A DNA stretch of 64,000 bases from positions 1-64,000 of the forward strand of contig JAUXWY010000475.1 in NCBI GenBank assembly GCA_030681235.1, read 5' to 3'. The notes below the pieces were generated by a model, which did no database searches, had not been told where the DNA came from, and saw nothing but the letters and a program-made list of their open reading frames with translations. Source of the stretch: Pirellulaceae bacterium (GTDB lineage Bacteria; Planctomycetota; Planctomycetia; Pirellulales; Pirellulaceae). The translations under genes were made by a program, and so were the position numbers. Of the stretch, positions 16,801 to 25,800 are shown piece after piece (within the stretch, counting starts at the first letter, position 1; each line of letters begins with the position of its first letter).

Positions 16801-19609
16801 CGGCAATGCCGAAAACATTCACATCGTGAGGCAATTGGTGCAAGCCCATGCTTGGTGGCGACTCAAAGGGCTGGGCGTCGACTTGGTCATTTGGAATGAA
16901 GGCGCCGAGGGATATCGGCAAGACCTGCACGACATGATCGTCGGCCTGGTCTCGGCCGGTACCGAGGCTCGAATGGTTGATCATCCCGGTGGTGTCTTCG
17001 TCCGACGTTCCGATCAGATGTCGGAAGAGGATCGCATCCTCTTGCAAACGGTTGCGCGAGTGATCATTGATGACAAGGCCGGTAGTCTAGCCACACAACT
17101 CCAACGACGGTTCTCACTTGATTCCAGAGTGCCGGACCTCGTGCCTCGACCCCACCGCATCGAAATCATTTCTACTCCGATACGGCCACGCAATGATCTG
17201 GTTTTCGATAACGGCACCGGAGGGTTTACTGCGGATGGACGAGAGTATGTGATCCGAAACGCAATCGATCAGGTGACGCCTGCGCCGTGGGTCAATGTGA
17301 TTGCCAACTCGAGTTTTGGCACCGTCGTTTCGGAAAGCGGGAGCGCTTATACCTGGAACGAAAACGCTCACGAATTTCGTCTCACTCCTTGGCACAACGA
17401 TCCTGTCGGCGACTCCAGCGGCGAAGCGTACTATTTGCGAGACGAAGAAAGCGGAGAATTTTGGTCGCCAACACCAATGCCGGCGCGCGGCCAACTGCCT
17501 TATCTCTGCCGCCATGGGTTTGGCTACAGTGTGTTTGAGACGACTCAGAACGGCATCTCGTCGGAGTTGTGGGTTTATGTCGCCATCGATGCATCCATCA
17601 AGTTCGCGGTCCTCAAACTACGGAACCTGTCGGGGCGGCCGCGAAAACTTTCGGCGACTGCCTATTGCGAATGGGTCTTGGGAGAAATGCGGACCAGGGG
17701 GATGATGCATGTGGTGACAGAAGTCGATCCACATTGCGGAGCTCTGTTGGCCCAGAATCCGTATAGCCTCGAATTTCCAGGTCGGATTGCTTTTCTCGAT
17801 TTGTATGATCCCACGCGAAGTCTCACCGGCGATCGGTCGGAGTTTTTGGGCCGCCATGGAGACCTGGGCCGGCCAGCAGCGATGGGACGCCAACGGTTGT
17901 CGGGCAAAGTGGGTGCCGGTTTGGATCCCTGTGGAGCCATCCAAACCACGTTCGACTTGGCCGATGGGCGGCAACACGAAGTCGTGTTCATGTTGGGCGC
18001 AGGGCAAGACATCGATGAAGTGCGTCGTCTGGTCAAACGCTATCGCGGCGTGGAGCCCGCGCGGCTGGCCTTGGAGGACGTGTGGAACTTTTGGAAAAAG
18101 ACGTTGGGTGCCGTACAGATTGAAACTCCCGATCCGGCGGTCAATATTCTGGCCAATGGGTGGCTGCTGTATCAAACGCTCTCGTGCAGGTATTGGGCCC
18201 GCAGCGGCTACTATCAATCGGGAGGCGCTTTTGGTTTTCGTGACCAATTGCAAGATGTCGCGGCGCTGGTCCACACCCAACCGCAATTGATTCGCGAGCA
18301 TTTGCTGCGATCTGCCGCTCGTCAGTTCCTCGAAGGGGATGTCCAACACTGGTGGCATCCGCCGATGGGTCGCGGCGTGCGCACGCATTTCTCCGATGAT
18401 TATCTCTGGCTGCCGTTGGTCACCTGCCAATACGTTAAAGCGACCGGCGACACAGGCGTCCTGGACGAACAAGTGCCCTACTTGGAAGGTCGCCAACTCC
18501 AGGCTGGTGAAGAGGCTTATTATGATCTCCCGTTGACTTCCACAGTGTCGGGAACTCTTTACGAACATGCCGTCCGAGCCATCACAAACGGATTTAAGTA
18601 TGGCGTACACGGTCTGCCGCTGATCGGCTGTGGGGACTGGAATGACGGCATGAATCTGGTCGGCCAACATGGGCAGGGAGAAAGTGTTTGGTTGGCCTTC
18701 TTTCTGTGCGACAACCTGCAACAGTTCGCGACCTTGGCTCGCGGTCGGGGTGATGAAGCATTCGCAGCGCGCTGCGACTCCGAAGCCGAACAACTGCGCG
18801 AGAATATCGAGCGGCATGCCTGGGACGGCCAATGGTATCGGCGAGCCTACTTCGACAATGGCCAACCGCTGGGATCAGCCAGCAACATCGAATGTCAGAT
18901 CGATTCGATCGCTCAAAGTTGGTCGGTTCTGTCGGGGGCCGGTGAACCCGATCGAGCACGCTTGGCGATGGAGGCCGTGGACCGTCGGCTCGTTCGCCGC
19001 AACAGTTCACTCATTCAACTTTTCGATCCGCCGTTTGACAAGTCCGACCAAGATCCCGGTTACATCCGCGGCTACGTGCCAGGCGTCCGTGAAAACGGCG
19101 GCCAGTATACGCATGCTGCAATTTGGACCGTCATGGCCTTCGCAAAACTTGGCGATACCCAACGCGCTTGGGAATTGTTCTCGATGATCCAACCCATCCA
19201 TCATGGAACGACAGCCTCCCAAGTTCAAACCTACATGGTGGAACCTTATGTTGTGGCGGCGGATGTCTACGCGGTTTCCCCGCATACCGGACGCGGTGGC
19301 TGGACATGGTACACCGGCTCGGCCAGTTGGATGTATCGCTTGATCATGGAATCATTGGTAGGGCTCCATCGGGAAGTGAATCAGCTGCGATTCACCCCGT
19401 GTCTGCCAGCGGACTGGAAGTCATTCCAACTGCATTATCGTTATCGCGAAACCAACTACCATATTACCGTTCTGCAACCGGAGCCGGGCCGAAACGTGAA
19501 GCGAATTTCAATCGACGGGATCGATCAGCCAGGCAACTTGCTTCAATTGAGCGACGATCGAGTGGACCATCACGTCGAGGTCGAGTTAGGGGCCATTGTT
19601 AGTAGCTAA
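10808..19609 (+). CDS. cyclic beta-glucan synthase-like protein (NdvB type: GT84, glycoamylase-like, GH94)
   Basis: Very large multidomain membrane protein (about 2930 residues). The order fits NdvB: a long cytoplasmic N-terminal region; membrane segments near 12060-12240; a glycosyltransferase-84 core with LLTDFCDA, ITLDTDTLLPRG, GSFIGKGIYDVDAF and RRHRWMRGDWQI; more membrane segments (13290-13440 and 13670-13800); then a glycoamylase-like region with GVPWGISESGYN and SYMAHHQGMSF. The C-terminal third holds two GH94-type beta-sandwich segments and the GH94 catalytic barrel, with GVDLVIWNEGAEGY, FSDDYLWLPL and GCGDWNDGMNL, whose DWND motif (near 18635) carries the general-acid aspartate. In rhizobia NdvB makes cyclic beta-1,2-glucan, the GH94 part trimming chain length. 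Start: TTG 10808 is preferred because GGAG lies nine bases before it; TTG 10793 is also in frame and overlaps that site. Confidence 0.9.
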   Translation: MQFWNWKSRDARPSLISRIGVDGLFRELGDDLPLRSELFSLTQLERHGEALAEWHEIDHRPGRDRLLSRLAENEQILLNAYQVVTEVVAQKRPVSPAGQWMLDNFHVVEEQIRTTRRHLPKQYSRGLPRLLNGPSADYPRVYDLALELISHGDGRVDGDSLRSFVTAYQHRSHLNLGELWAIPIMIRQALIENLRRVAARIVQGTLDRNRASQWADQFIECAEQTPSRQILVVADMVRQDPPLSSAFVAEMARRLSGQSPSLAVPLTWIEQRLWEDGQTIEQKVQREGQQQAVDQVSFGNSIVSLRDLDAIDWRTFVESLSVVEQTLLGDPAGIYGTMDFGTRDQYRHIIERIAKRSLLTEQAIARQAVQMAEQAAATPGADSRSNHVGYFLIDRGLPELERSARMQRSLVNHLLRLGRRARLAWYLTAMGLIALGAAIGTLGFVATTGWPFWVLGGLLFLGATQLGVGLSNWLVTLFIIPNRLPRLDFSRGIPADLHSLVAVPTMLTSEKNLTHQLEGLEIRYLANRDDNLRFCLLTDFCDAPQKYRLEDETLLQLAATGLESLNAKYANGGGDVFFLFHRPRQWNAQEKVWMGYERKRGKLSDLNALLRGGNHESFSLIVGDTSLLIGAKYVITLDTDTLLPRGIARQLVGTLAHPLNQARIDSQRNIVTAGYGILQPGVATTMEREGLSWFASLNGGEPGMDPYTRAISDVYQDLFYEGSFIGKGIYDVDAFAATTEKRFCENQILSHDLLEGCYARCGLASDIQVYESYPNRYLSDVSRRHRWMRGDWQISGWILPFVLGPLSRCASNPLSLLSRWKILDNLRRSLVPSGLVLLLLLGWFMAAPAWIWTGFVLGIVLIPTVLMSLYSAYRKAVDVPVLAHFGDVGRALGKSVQQAGMSLAFLPYEASVSLDAIVRTMVRMRWTRARMLEWKTASDTELERAGGLVAAYRTMWIAPVLAFATTIGLWVVRPEALSAAAFLLVLWLMGPLIAWRISWPSQTKQAKLSSEQQLFLHQLSRKTWRFFVKMVGPEDHWLPPDNYQEEPIAAIAHRTSPTNIGVSLLSNLAAYDFGYISSGRFLERTRQTFATLALLERYHGHFLNWYDTRTLQPLLPRYVSSVDSGNLAGYLLTLRAGLRELPTRPLIASQLWASLDIMRQIVEDAAERAEQAKTSSDAVLSIWQKLREPLSQLSGHQADAFTLSAARDLLQNLCSRMQEFSLDQPPQDEPELAAWLRELEEQCSDHLADLMSLAPWVGHPILVDGPQGKASLTDRQVSDVQTLLADLDQVGTLQDVADSERHLTVLDALIHECNNGHDVAAAMVQPWLVALREMLSAAAELARQRIVVIESLVLQCGELAAIEYDFLYDRSRRLLAIGYNVSERRRDASFYDLLASEARLGSFVAIAQGQLEQEHWFALGRLLTTAKGQPALLSWSGSMFEYLMPLLVMPTYSDTLLDQTYVAVVDRHREYGRHRGVPWGISESGYNLTDASLIYQYRAFGVPGLGFKRGLVDDLVVAPYASAMALMVAPQQACENLQRLEQLGFSGRYGFYEAIDYTRSRVPRGQTNSVVRSYMAHHQGMSFLSLAYLLLHRPMQRRFRADPQFQATELLLQERVPKAAPIYPHSAEVTGRDQFADEQEMLLRVYKTPHTPTPEVHLLSNGRYHVMVTNAGGGYSSWQGLAVTRWREDTTRDNMGMFCYVRDVQSQEVWSTTFQPTRRATKTYEAVFSQARAEFRRRDHKISIHTEIAVSPEDDIEIRRSSITNHSSVARTIELTSYGEVVLAASAADATHPAFSNLFVQTEILDSRQAILCTRRPRSRQEQPPWLLHLVAVVGAQTGETSYETDRLKFIGRCNTPAAPAAMRVPGKLSNSAGSVLDPIVAIRFELTLQPDETVSVDFVTGMASTRDTAIELINKYRDRHLADRVFDMAWTHGQVVLRQLNASETDAQLFGRLASTIVYASPTLRADAAILKKNRRGQSGLWGHGISGDLPIVLLRIGNAENIHIVRQLVQAHAWWRLKGLGVDLVIWNEGAEGYRQDLHDMIVGLVSAGTEARMVDHPGGVFVRRSDQMSEEDRILLQTVARVIIDDKAGSLATQLQRRFSLDSRVPDLVPRPHRIEIISTPIRPRNDLVFDNGTGGFTADGREYVIRNAIDQVTPAPWVNVIANSSFGTVVSESGSAYTWNENAHEFRLTPWHNDPVGDSSGEAYYLRDEESGEFWSPTPMPARGQLPYLCRHGFGYSVFETTQNGISSELWVYVAIDASIKFAVLKLRNLSGRPRKLSATAYCEWVLGEMRTRGMMHVVTEVDPHCGALLAQNPYSLEFPGRIAFLDLYDPTRSLTGDRSEFLGRHGDLGRPAAMGRQRLSGKVGAGLDPCGAIQTTFDLADGRQHEVVFMLGAGQDIDEVRRLVKRYRGVEPARLALEDVWNFWKKTLGAVQIETPDPAVNILANGWLLYQTLSCRYWARSGYYQSGGAFGFRDQLQDVAALVHTQPQLIREHLLRSAARQFLEGDVQHWWHPPMGRGVRTHFSDDYLWLPLVTCQYVKATGDTGVLDEQVPYLEGRQLQAGEEAYYDLPLTSTVSGTLYEHAVRAITNGFKYGVHGLPLIGCGDWNDGMNLVGQHGQGESVWLAFFLCDNLQQFATLARGRGDEAFAARCDSEAEQLRENIERHAWDGQWYRRAYFDNGQPLGSASNIECQIDSIAQSWSVLSGAGEPDRARLAMEAVDRRLVRRNSSLIQLFDPPFDKSDQDPGYIRGYVPGVRENGGQYTHAAIWTVMAFAKLGDTQRAWELFSMIQPIHHGTTASQVQTYMVEPYVVAADVYAVSPHTGRGGWTWYTGSASWMYRLIMESLVGLHREVNQLRFTPCLPADWKSFQLHYRYRETNYHITVLQPEPGRNVKRISIDGIDQPGNLLQLSDDRVDHHVEVELGAIVSS

Positions 19610-19733
19610 CGTGAGCTGAAATCCAACACGGATCGGGGTTTGATCTTGGATACGAAGCGTCAAAGCTTGCGAGTGAGGACCGTTGCGGTCTCGGCAGGAT
19701 TTTGCTTCGTGATTTGGTGGCGAATATCACGAA

Positions 19734-19762
19734 TTCTTTCGACTGTTGAAATGGTGTACAAT
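19734..19762 (+). promoter_or_regulatory. possible promoter of the giant fusion gene
   Basis: A good -10 box TACAAT (19757-19762) 71 bases before the start codon; the -35 region (TTCTTT at 17-base spacing) is poor. Confidence 0.35.
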
Positions 19763-19833
19763 CAAATGGTCGGGGCGACGCGTTTGCGCGGGTGGGAATG
19801 GGTGTCCCGATGGTGCTTCTGGAGTGGACGGCG

Positions 19834-22800
19834 ATGAATTGGTGCTTGACTTTGGGGCTCGGATTAATGATTGGTCTTGGCTGGGTGTCGGACGCTCGGG
19901 CGGATCAACCGATTGAGGAACAAAGTCCTTGGCGAGTTGGTGCGGCGAGTGTCGAAATGCGAGCCGAGGACTCGATGGTCATCGGTGGCGGCATTGGACC
20001 AGGCTTCACGCAAGGCCAAGAAGGCAAGCTGCAAGCAACGGCCACATTTATTCAAGGCAACGGCCTCCAAAATGAGGGAGCTATCTGTATCGTCGCGGTC
20101 GACGTGTTGATGATGCATCGCGACACGATGGACCTAGCCGCGACGCGAGTCTCCGAAGCCTGCGGGTTGCTGCTGGATCGGATCATGATCAACGCCAGCC
20201 ACACGCATCATGCTCCTTCGACAGTGACCGTTCATGGTTACCAACGCGACGAAGAGTTTTGTCTCCGCACCGTGGATGCCATTGTCGAAGCCGCGATCTT
20301 GGCTCAGCGAAAAGCCAGAGGGGCCACACCCAGTCGAGGGCATTTTCATCGGGGGCGAGAGGAAACGGTCGGACAAAACAGTCGCCAAAAACTGGATGAT
20401 GGACATATCTATTGGATCGGACCGCGCGACAATGTCGTGGGACCGACCGACCCATTTGACTCCGACTTTCCCGTCCTGGCGTTTCGTTCGTCAGAGAATC
20501 AATTGCAAGCTGCGTGGTTCAATCATTCCACGCATTGCATCGGGACTCGGACCGGACGACGATCTCCTAGCTTCTATGGTCTAGCCGCTCAAGAACTCAC
20601 CGAAGAACATGCGATGCCGGTTTCGTTCCTCTCGGGAGCTGCGGGATCGACCCACAACTTGACTCTGGACTGCGACGAGATGGTTCGCCGGATCAAAGGC
20701 GCGTTCAACGAATCGCTGGCTCAGGCCGCGCCCATGAAATCCACTCGATTGGCCGGCATTCGCCGCGAAGTTCCGTTCACGATTCGAATGTTCGACGACC
20801 AAGTGGAAGACAAGAAAGTCACGGACTATTGTCTGAAATACGCGACCTCCCACGCTGACCCGATCATCAATGTCTTTCGCGAAAGCCGCCGCCAACTCAA
20901 ACCACAACAGGGGCAGGAGCGAACGATGTGGCTGCAAGTCCTGCAAATTGGGGACGTGTATTTGGTCGGGGTTCCGGCCGAGTACTTCACCGTGTTGGGT
21001 TTAGAAATCAAACGCCGTTCGCCGTTCCCCAACACGTTTGTCTGCGGGCTGTCGAACGATTATGTAGGATACTTGCCCGATCGCAAAGGATTTCAAAACG
21101 GCGGTTATCAAACCTGGATGGGCTTGCATTGTTTTGCCGAAGTGGGCACCGGCGAACTGGTGGTTGAACAGTGTTTGGAAATGTTGAACGAACTGGCCAC
21201 CGACTCCAGTGAGCGCCAAACACTCGGGGGAGACACGCCACAAACGCCAGATAGGGCCGAAGTCGAAGCGGACGCCAAGAACTTCCGCGCTGGAGCCGCG
21301 GCCATCGATATCACGCCGAACCAATTGCCTCGGATCATCGCGGGAGGTTTCTTGGAAGGTCGCGGTGATCAAGTGCAAGATCCGCTGTTTGTGCGGACGT
21401 TGGTCATGGATGACGGCAAGACCCAGTTGGCCATGGCGATCGTCGATACGTGCATGATGCCGCAGAGCTTGATCGATGAAGCCAAGCAGTTGGTCGCTGC
21501 CGTTTGCGAATTGCCGACGGAACACATCATGATTTCGGCGACCCATACGCATTCGGCTCCGGCAGCGATGGGCTGTTTGGGGACTCGCTTGGATGCCGAA
21601 TACGCCGCGACGTTGCCGAAGAAAATTGCCGAGTCCATCCTGCTGGCTCGTTCGCGCTTGCAGCCCGCTCGGATCGGTTGGGCCGCGATCGATGATTGGC
21701 AACACACGCACAACCGGCGCTGGGTTCGGCATCCCGATCGGATGATTGTCGATCCGTTTGGACAGGCCACTGGCCGAGCCCACATGCATCCGGGACACGA
21801 GAGCCCTGACATCATCGGCCCTTCAGGCCCCGTCGATCCCGAACTTTCGATCCTCTCCGTGCAAACACGAGATGGCACTCCGTTGGCTGTGATCGCGAAC
21901 TATGGTCAACACTACTTTGGAGCACCGGCGATCTCGGCGGACTACTTTGGAATTTTCGCCAAGTACATCGCGGATTTTCTCGGGCAGCCGGGCGACGGTA
22001 ATGGTCCATTCGTTTGCGCGATGTCGCAAGGGACCAGCGGTGATTTGGCCACGATGGACTACGGCGGGCCAGCCGAACCTCGCGATATTCATCGTTACAC
22101 CGAAGGCGTGGCTCGGTTTGCCGAGCAAGCATTGCAATCGATCGAATATCGCGACCACGTAGAATTGGCGGTGGTCGAAAAGCGATTGCCTTTGCGGTAT
22201 CGAGTGCCCGATCGCGAACGGTTGGAGTGGGCACGACCAGTGGCGGCCCAAATTGAAAACGATGTTCCGAAGAGTTTGCCAGAAGTCTACGCACGCGAAG
22301 CGATCATCTTGCACGAGCGACAAACGACCGAAATCAAATTGCAAGCGATTCGGATTGGCGACCTTACCATCGCGACGTTGCCCAACGAAGTTTATTCAAT
22401 CACGGGACTCAAGTTGAAAGCCCAATCCCCGTCCCGCGAGCATTTCAACATTGAACTTGCCAATGGAGCGGAAGGTTACATTCCGCCTCCCGAGCAACAT
22501 GTCTTGGGCGGTTACACCACTTGGCCGGCGCGAACGGCCGGTTTGGAAATCGACGCGGAACCGAAGATCGTGGAGACGTTGGTGAAGGCATTGGAAGAGG
22601 TCACGGGCCAACCGCGCCGACCTATGAATGACGAGCATGGGATGTACGCGCGTGCGGTATTGGCTCTGAACCCGACGGACTATTGGCGTCTCAACGACGT
22701 CGCCGGCAGTGCCGCTCGCAATGCCATCCCGGAGCGTCTGCCCGCGACTTTGACACCGGGTTTCGCGTGGTATTTGCCTGGAGTTGGCAGTGGCTCAGGC

Positions 22801-25800
22801 GTTGGTCAAGAAAGACAGCTCCGGACCTCCACGTTCTCTGGTCCTTTGCAAATCAATCGAGCGATCCATTTGGCCGACGGGTATATCGCAACGGCCGTTA
22901 AAGATCTCGGCGATAACTTCAGCATGGCCATGTGGTTCTGGTTGGGGGAACGCAGCGGGGCTCGACAGCGCAGCGGGACTCTCGTGACTTTGCCCGATGG
23001 TTCCGAGCTTGTTGCCGAGCAATTCGATGACCATCGTGTCGAACTCCATTATGCTGGTCAGCGGGCCAAAGAAGTTTTCTCCGCGAATCACTGGAACTTC
23101 GCGACGTTGGTGCGTGAAGGCTTGGAAACTCGAATCTACGTCAATGGATCGCCGGAACCAGTGATTCGGCTGCAAGCAGACGTGCAACCGGCTGGGATCG
23201 CGAACAAAAGTCCCTTGCAATTCGGTCGGCAACTGTTGGGCAAACTCGATGAGTTGGCTGTTTGGAATCAAGCTTTGACCAGCGACCAAATCCAACAACT
23301 CTGGGTCTTGTCGGAAGTCCCGGCCGAGCAAGCCCGCGAAGCGATGGAACGCCAGCGGACACTCGAGCAACGTCGCTCGCAGGTCGATCCGCCCGCGTTC
23401 GCGCCGGACTATGCCACGAAGCTGCAAGCAATGACGCCGCAGTTGTACTCGAGCCTGTTGCACTCTTCGGAAGCGGAGATCGCCAAACCCGAAGTATCAA
23501 AGTTCACACCGCAGGGCAGCGTTGATTTGACGGAACAAGTCTTTGCGGACTTTCGTGGCGGACGGTTGCAAGCGCAAGATATTCACTTGCACGAGCAGTA
23601 TTCCATCAGTGTGTGGTTTCGCAGCGAGACAAGGCCCGAGACCAAGCCGGTCGCTGCCTATCTCTTATCGGTTGGACCGGATCAAGATCCGCAAGCCAGC
23701 GGCGAGCATCTGGGTATCGGCGGCACGCATCTTCCCGAGTCGACGGGCAAGCTCTTGTTCTTTAATGGCAATCAACGCAATGAAGTCGCTGTGGGACGTT
23801 CGATCATTCCAACGGCGACGTGGAATCACGTGACGGTCGTGCGCGATGCAAATCGAGTTCAAGTCTATCTCAATGGTGGGTCTTCACCAGAAATCGACAC
23901 GACGATCGAATCCACAATCTCAGGACCGCAGCCGCTGTTTGTCGGAAGTCGTTCGGACTTCTTTGCACCTTTGATGGGGCAGATGGCTCATTTGGCCGTT
24001 TTCGATCGGAAGTTGGAGGCCGATGCGGTGCCAACCCTGTTTACGGCTGCAGGTGTGAAACTCCCTCACATGGCAGTCGAGCAGACCAGCGTTTCTGACG
24101 GTCAAGTCAAAATACCTGAACCGGACTCGCAACCTCGATCGCCGACAGACTCGTTGCAATCGATCCGAGTGCCGGCAGGATATCGCGTCGAGTTGGTTGC
24201 TGCTGAACCAGAAGTACTCGATCCCGTGGCGTTTGATTGGGACGAACACGGTCGATTGTGGGTTGTCGAGATGGCCGATTACCCGTCAGGAATGGATGGA
24301 GCAGGCCAACCCGGTGGTCGGATTCGGCGACTGGAGGATCGCGATGGAGATGGGCGGTTCGAAACCAGCCAACTGTTTGCGGAGGGCTTGAATTTTCCCA
24401 ACGGCATTTTGACTTGGGACCAAGGCGTGTTGATCACTGCTGCGCCAGAGATCCTCTATTTGGAGGACACCAACAACGATGGACAGGCGGATCTTCGCGA
24501 GGTCTGGTTTTCTGGTTTTAATGAAGGCAATCAACAACTGCGAGTCAACGGCTTGCGCTGGGGCTTGGACGGTTGGGTCTATTGTGCCAATGGCGGCCAT
24601 CACGCGGGGCATGGAACCGAGACTCAAGTGTTGTCAGTGAAGACCGGCAATCTATTGACCATCGGAAGCCGCGACTTCCGGTTCCATCCCACAACCCGTG
24701 AAATGCAAATCGAGTCCGGGCCATCGCAATTCGGTCGCAATCGAGATGCGTGGGGACATTGGTTCGGAACACAAAATTCGAACCCCTTGTGGCAGTATGT
24801 GATTCCCGATCGATATCTACAACGCAATCCGTATGTGCCGGCTCCATCGCCGATTCGTCATGTAGTTGGTTCGGGTAGCCCACCGGTGTTTCCGGCATCT
24901 CCGCCTGAAAAGCGATATCACAGCTACGATCAATCGGGACGCTTCACTTCGGCATGTGGCGGCATGATCTACAACGACCAGTGGTTGTTCGGCCAAAGTC
25001 ATGAAGCCCACGGTTTCACGTGCGAGCCCTTTCACAACTTGGTGCAGCATCATGTATTGTCCGATGCGGGGCCCAGTTACACGTCGCGGCGAAGCCCTGG
25101 CGAAGAATTGCATGATTTCTTCGCCAGCGAGGATCGTTGGTGTCGGCCCGTGATGGCGCGAACTGGACCCGACGGCGCCTTGTGGGTCGCGGACATGTAT
25201 CGCTACATGATCGAACATCCCGATTGGTTGACGCCCGAAGGTCGAGCGGAGTTGCTGCCCCATTACCGATTGGGCGAAGACAAGGGTCGGATCTATCGGG
25301 TCGTTCGAGTCGATGCGCCACGACAAGCTCTTCCGTTGCTGGACTCTCTATCGCTTAAGGACTTGGTGAAGGCGTTGGACTCGCCAAACGATTGGCAGCG
25401 AGACAAAGCGCAGCAGTTACTCGATCGACGAGAGCGTTCCGCTGCGGTGCCTCAATTGGTTCGTTTAGCCCACGACGGGAACCATCCAGAAGCAAGAGTT
25501 CAAGCGTTGTGTTTGTTGCAGTCTTGGGAGGCAGTATCTGAATCGACGCTGGTTGCATCCCTGCGCGATCCCCACCCACGAGTTCGCGAAAATGCAATCA
25601 AAATTGCAGAGACATTTTCAAATGCAGAGATCATCCGGGAGGTGACTCGCCTGAAAGATGATTCGGACGCCAAGGTCCGTTTCCAACTAGCATTGTCTTG
25701 TGGTCAGTGGATCGACACATCGGCAGGTGAGGCGTTGGCAGCGATTGCTCAGCAAGACTATCAAGATCCGTTGGTCGTTGCAGCCATCATGAGTTCAGCC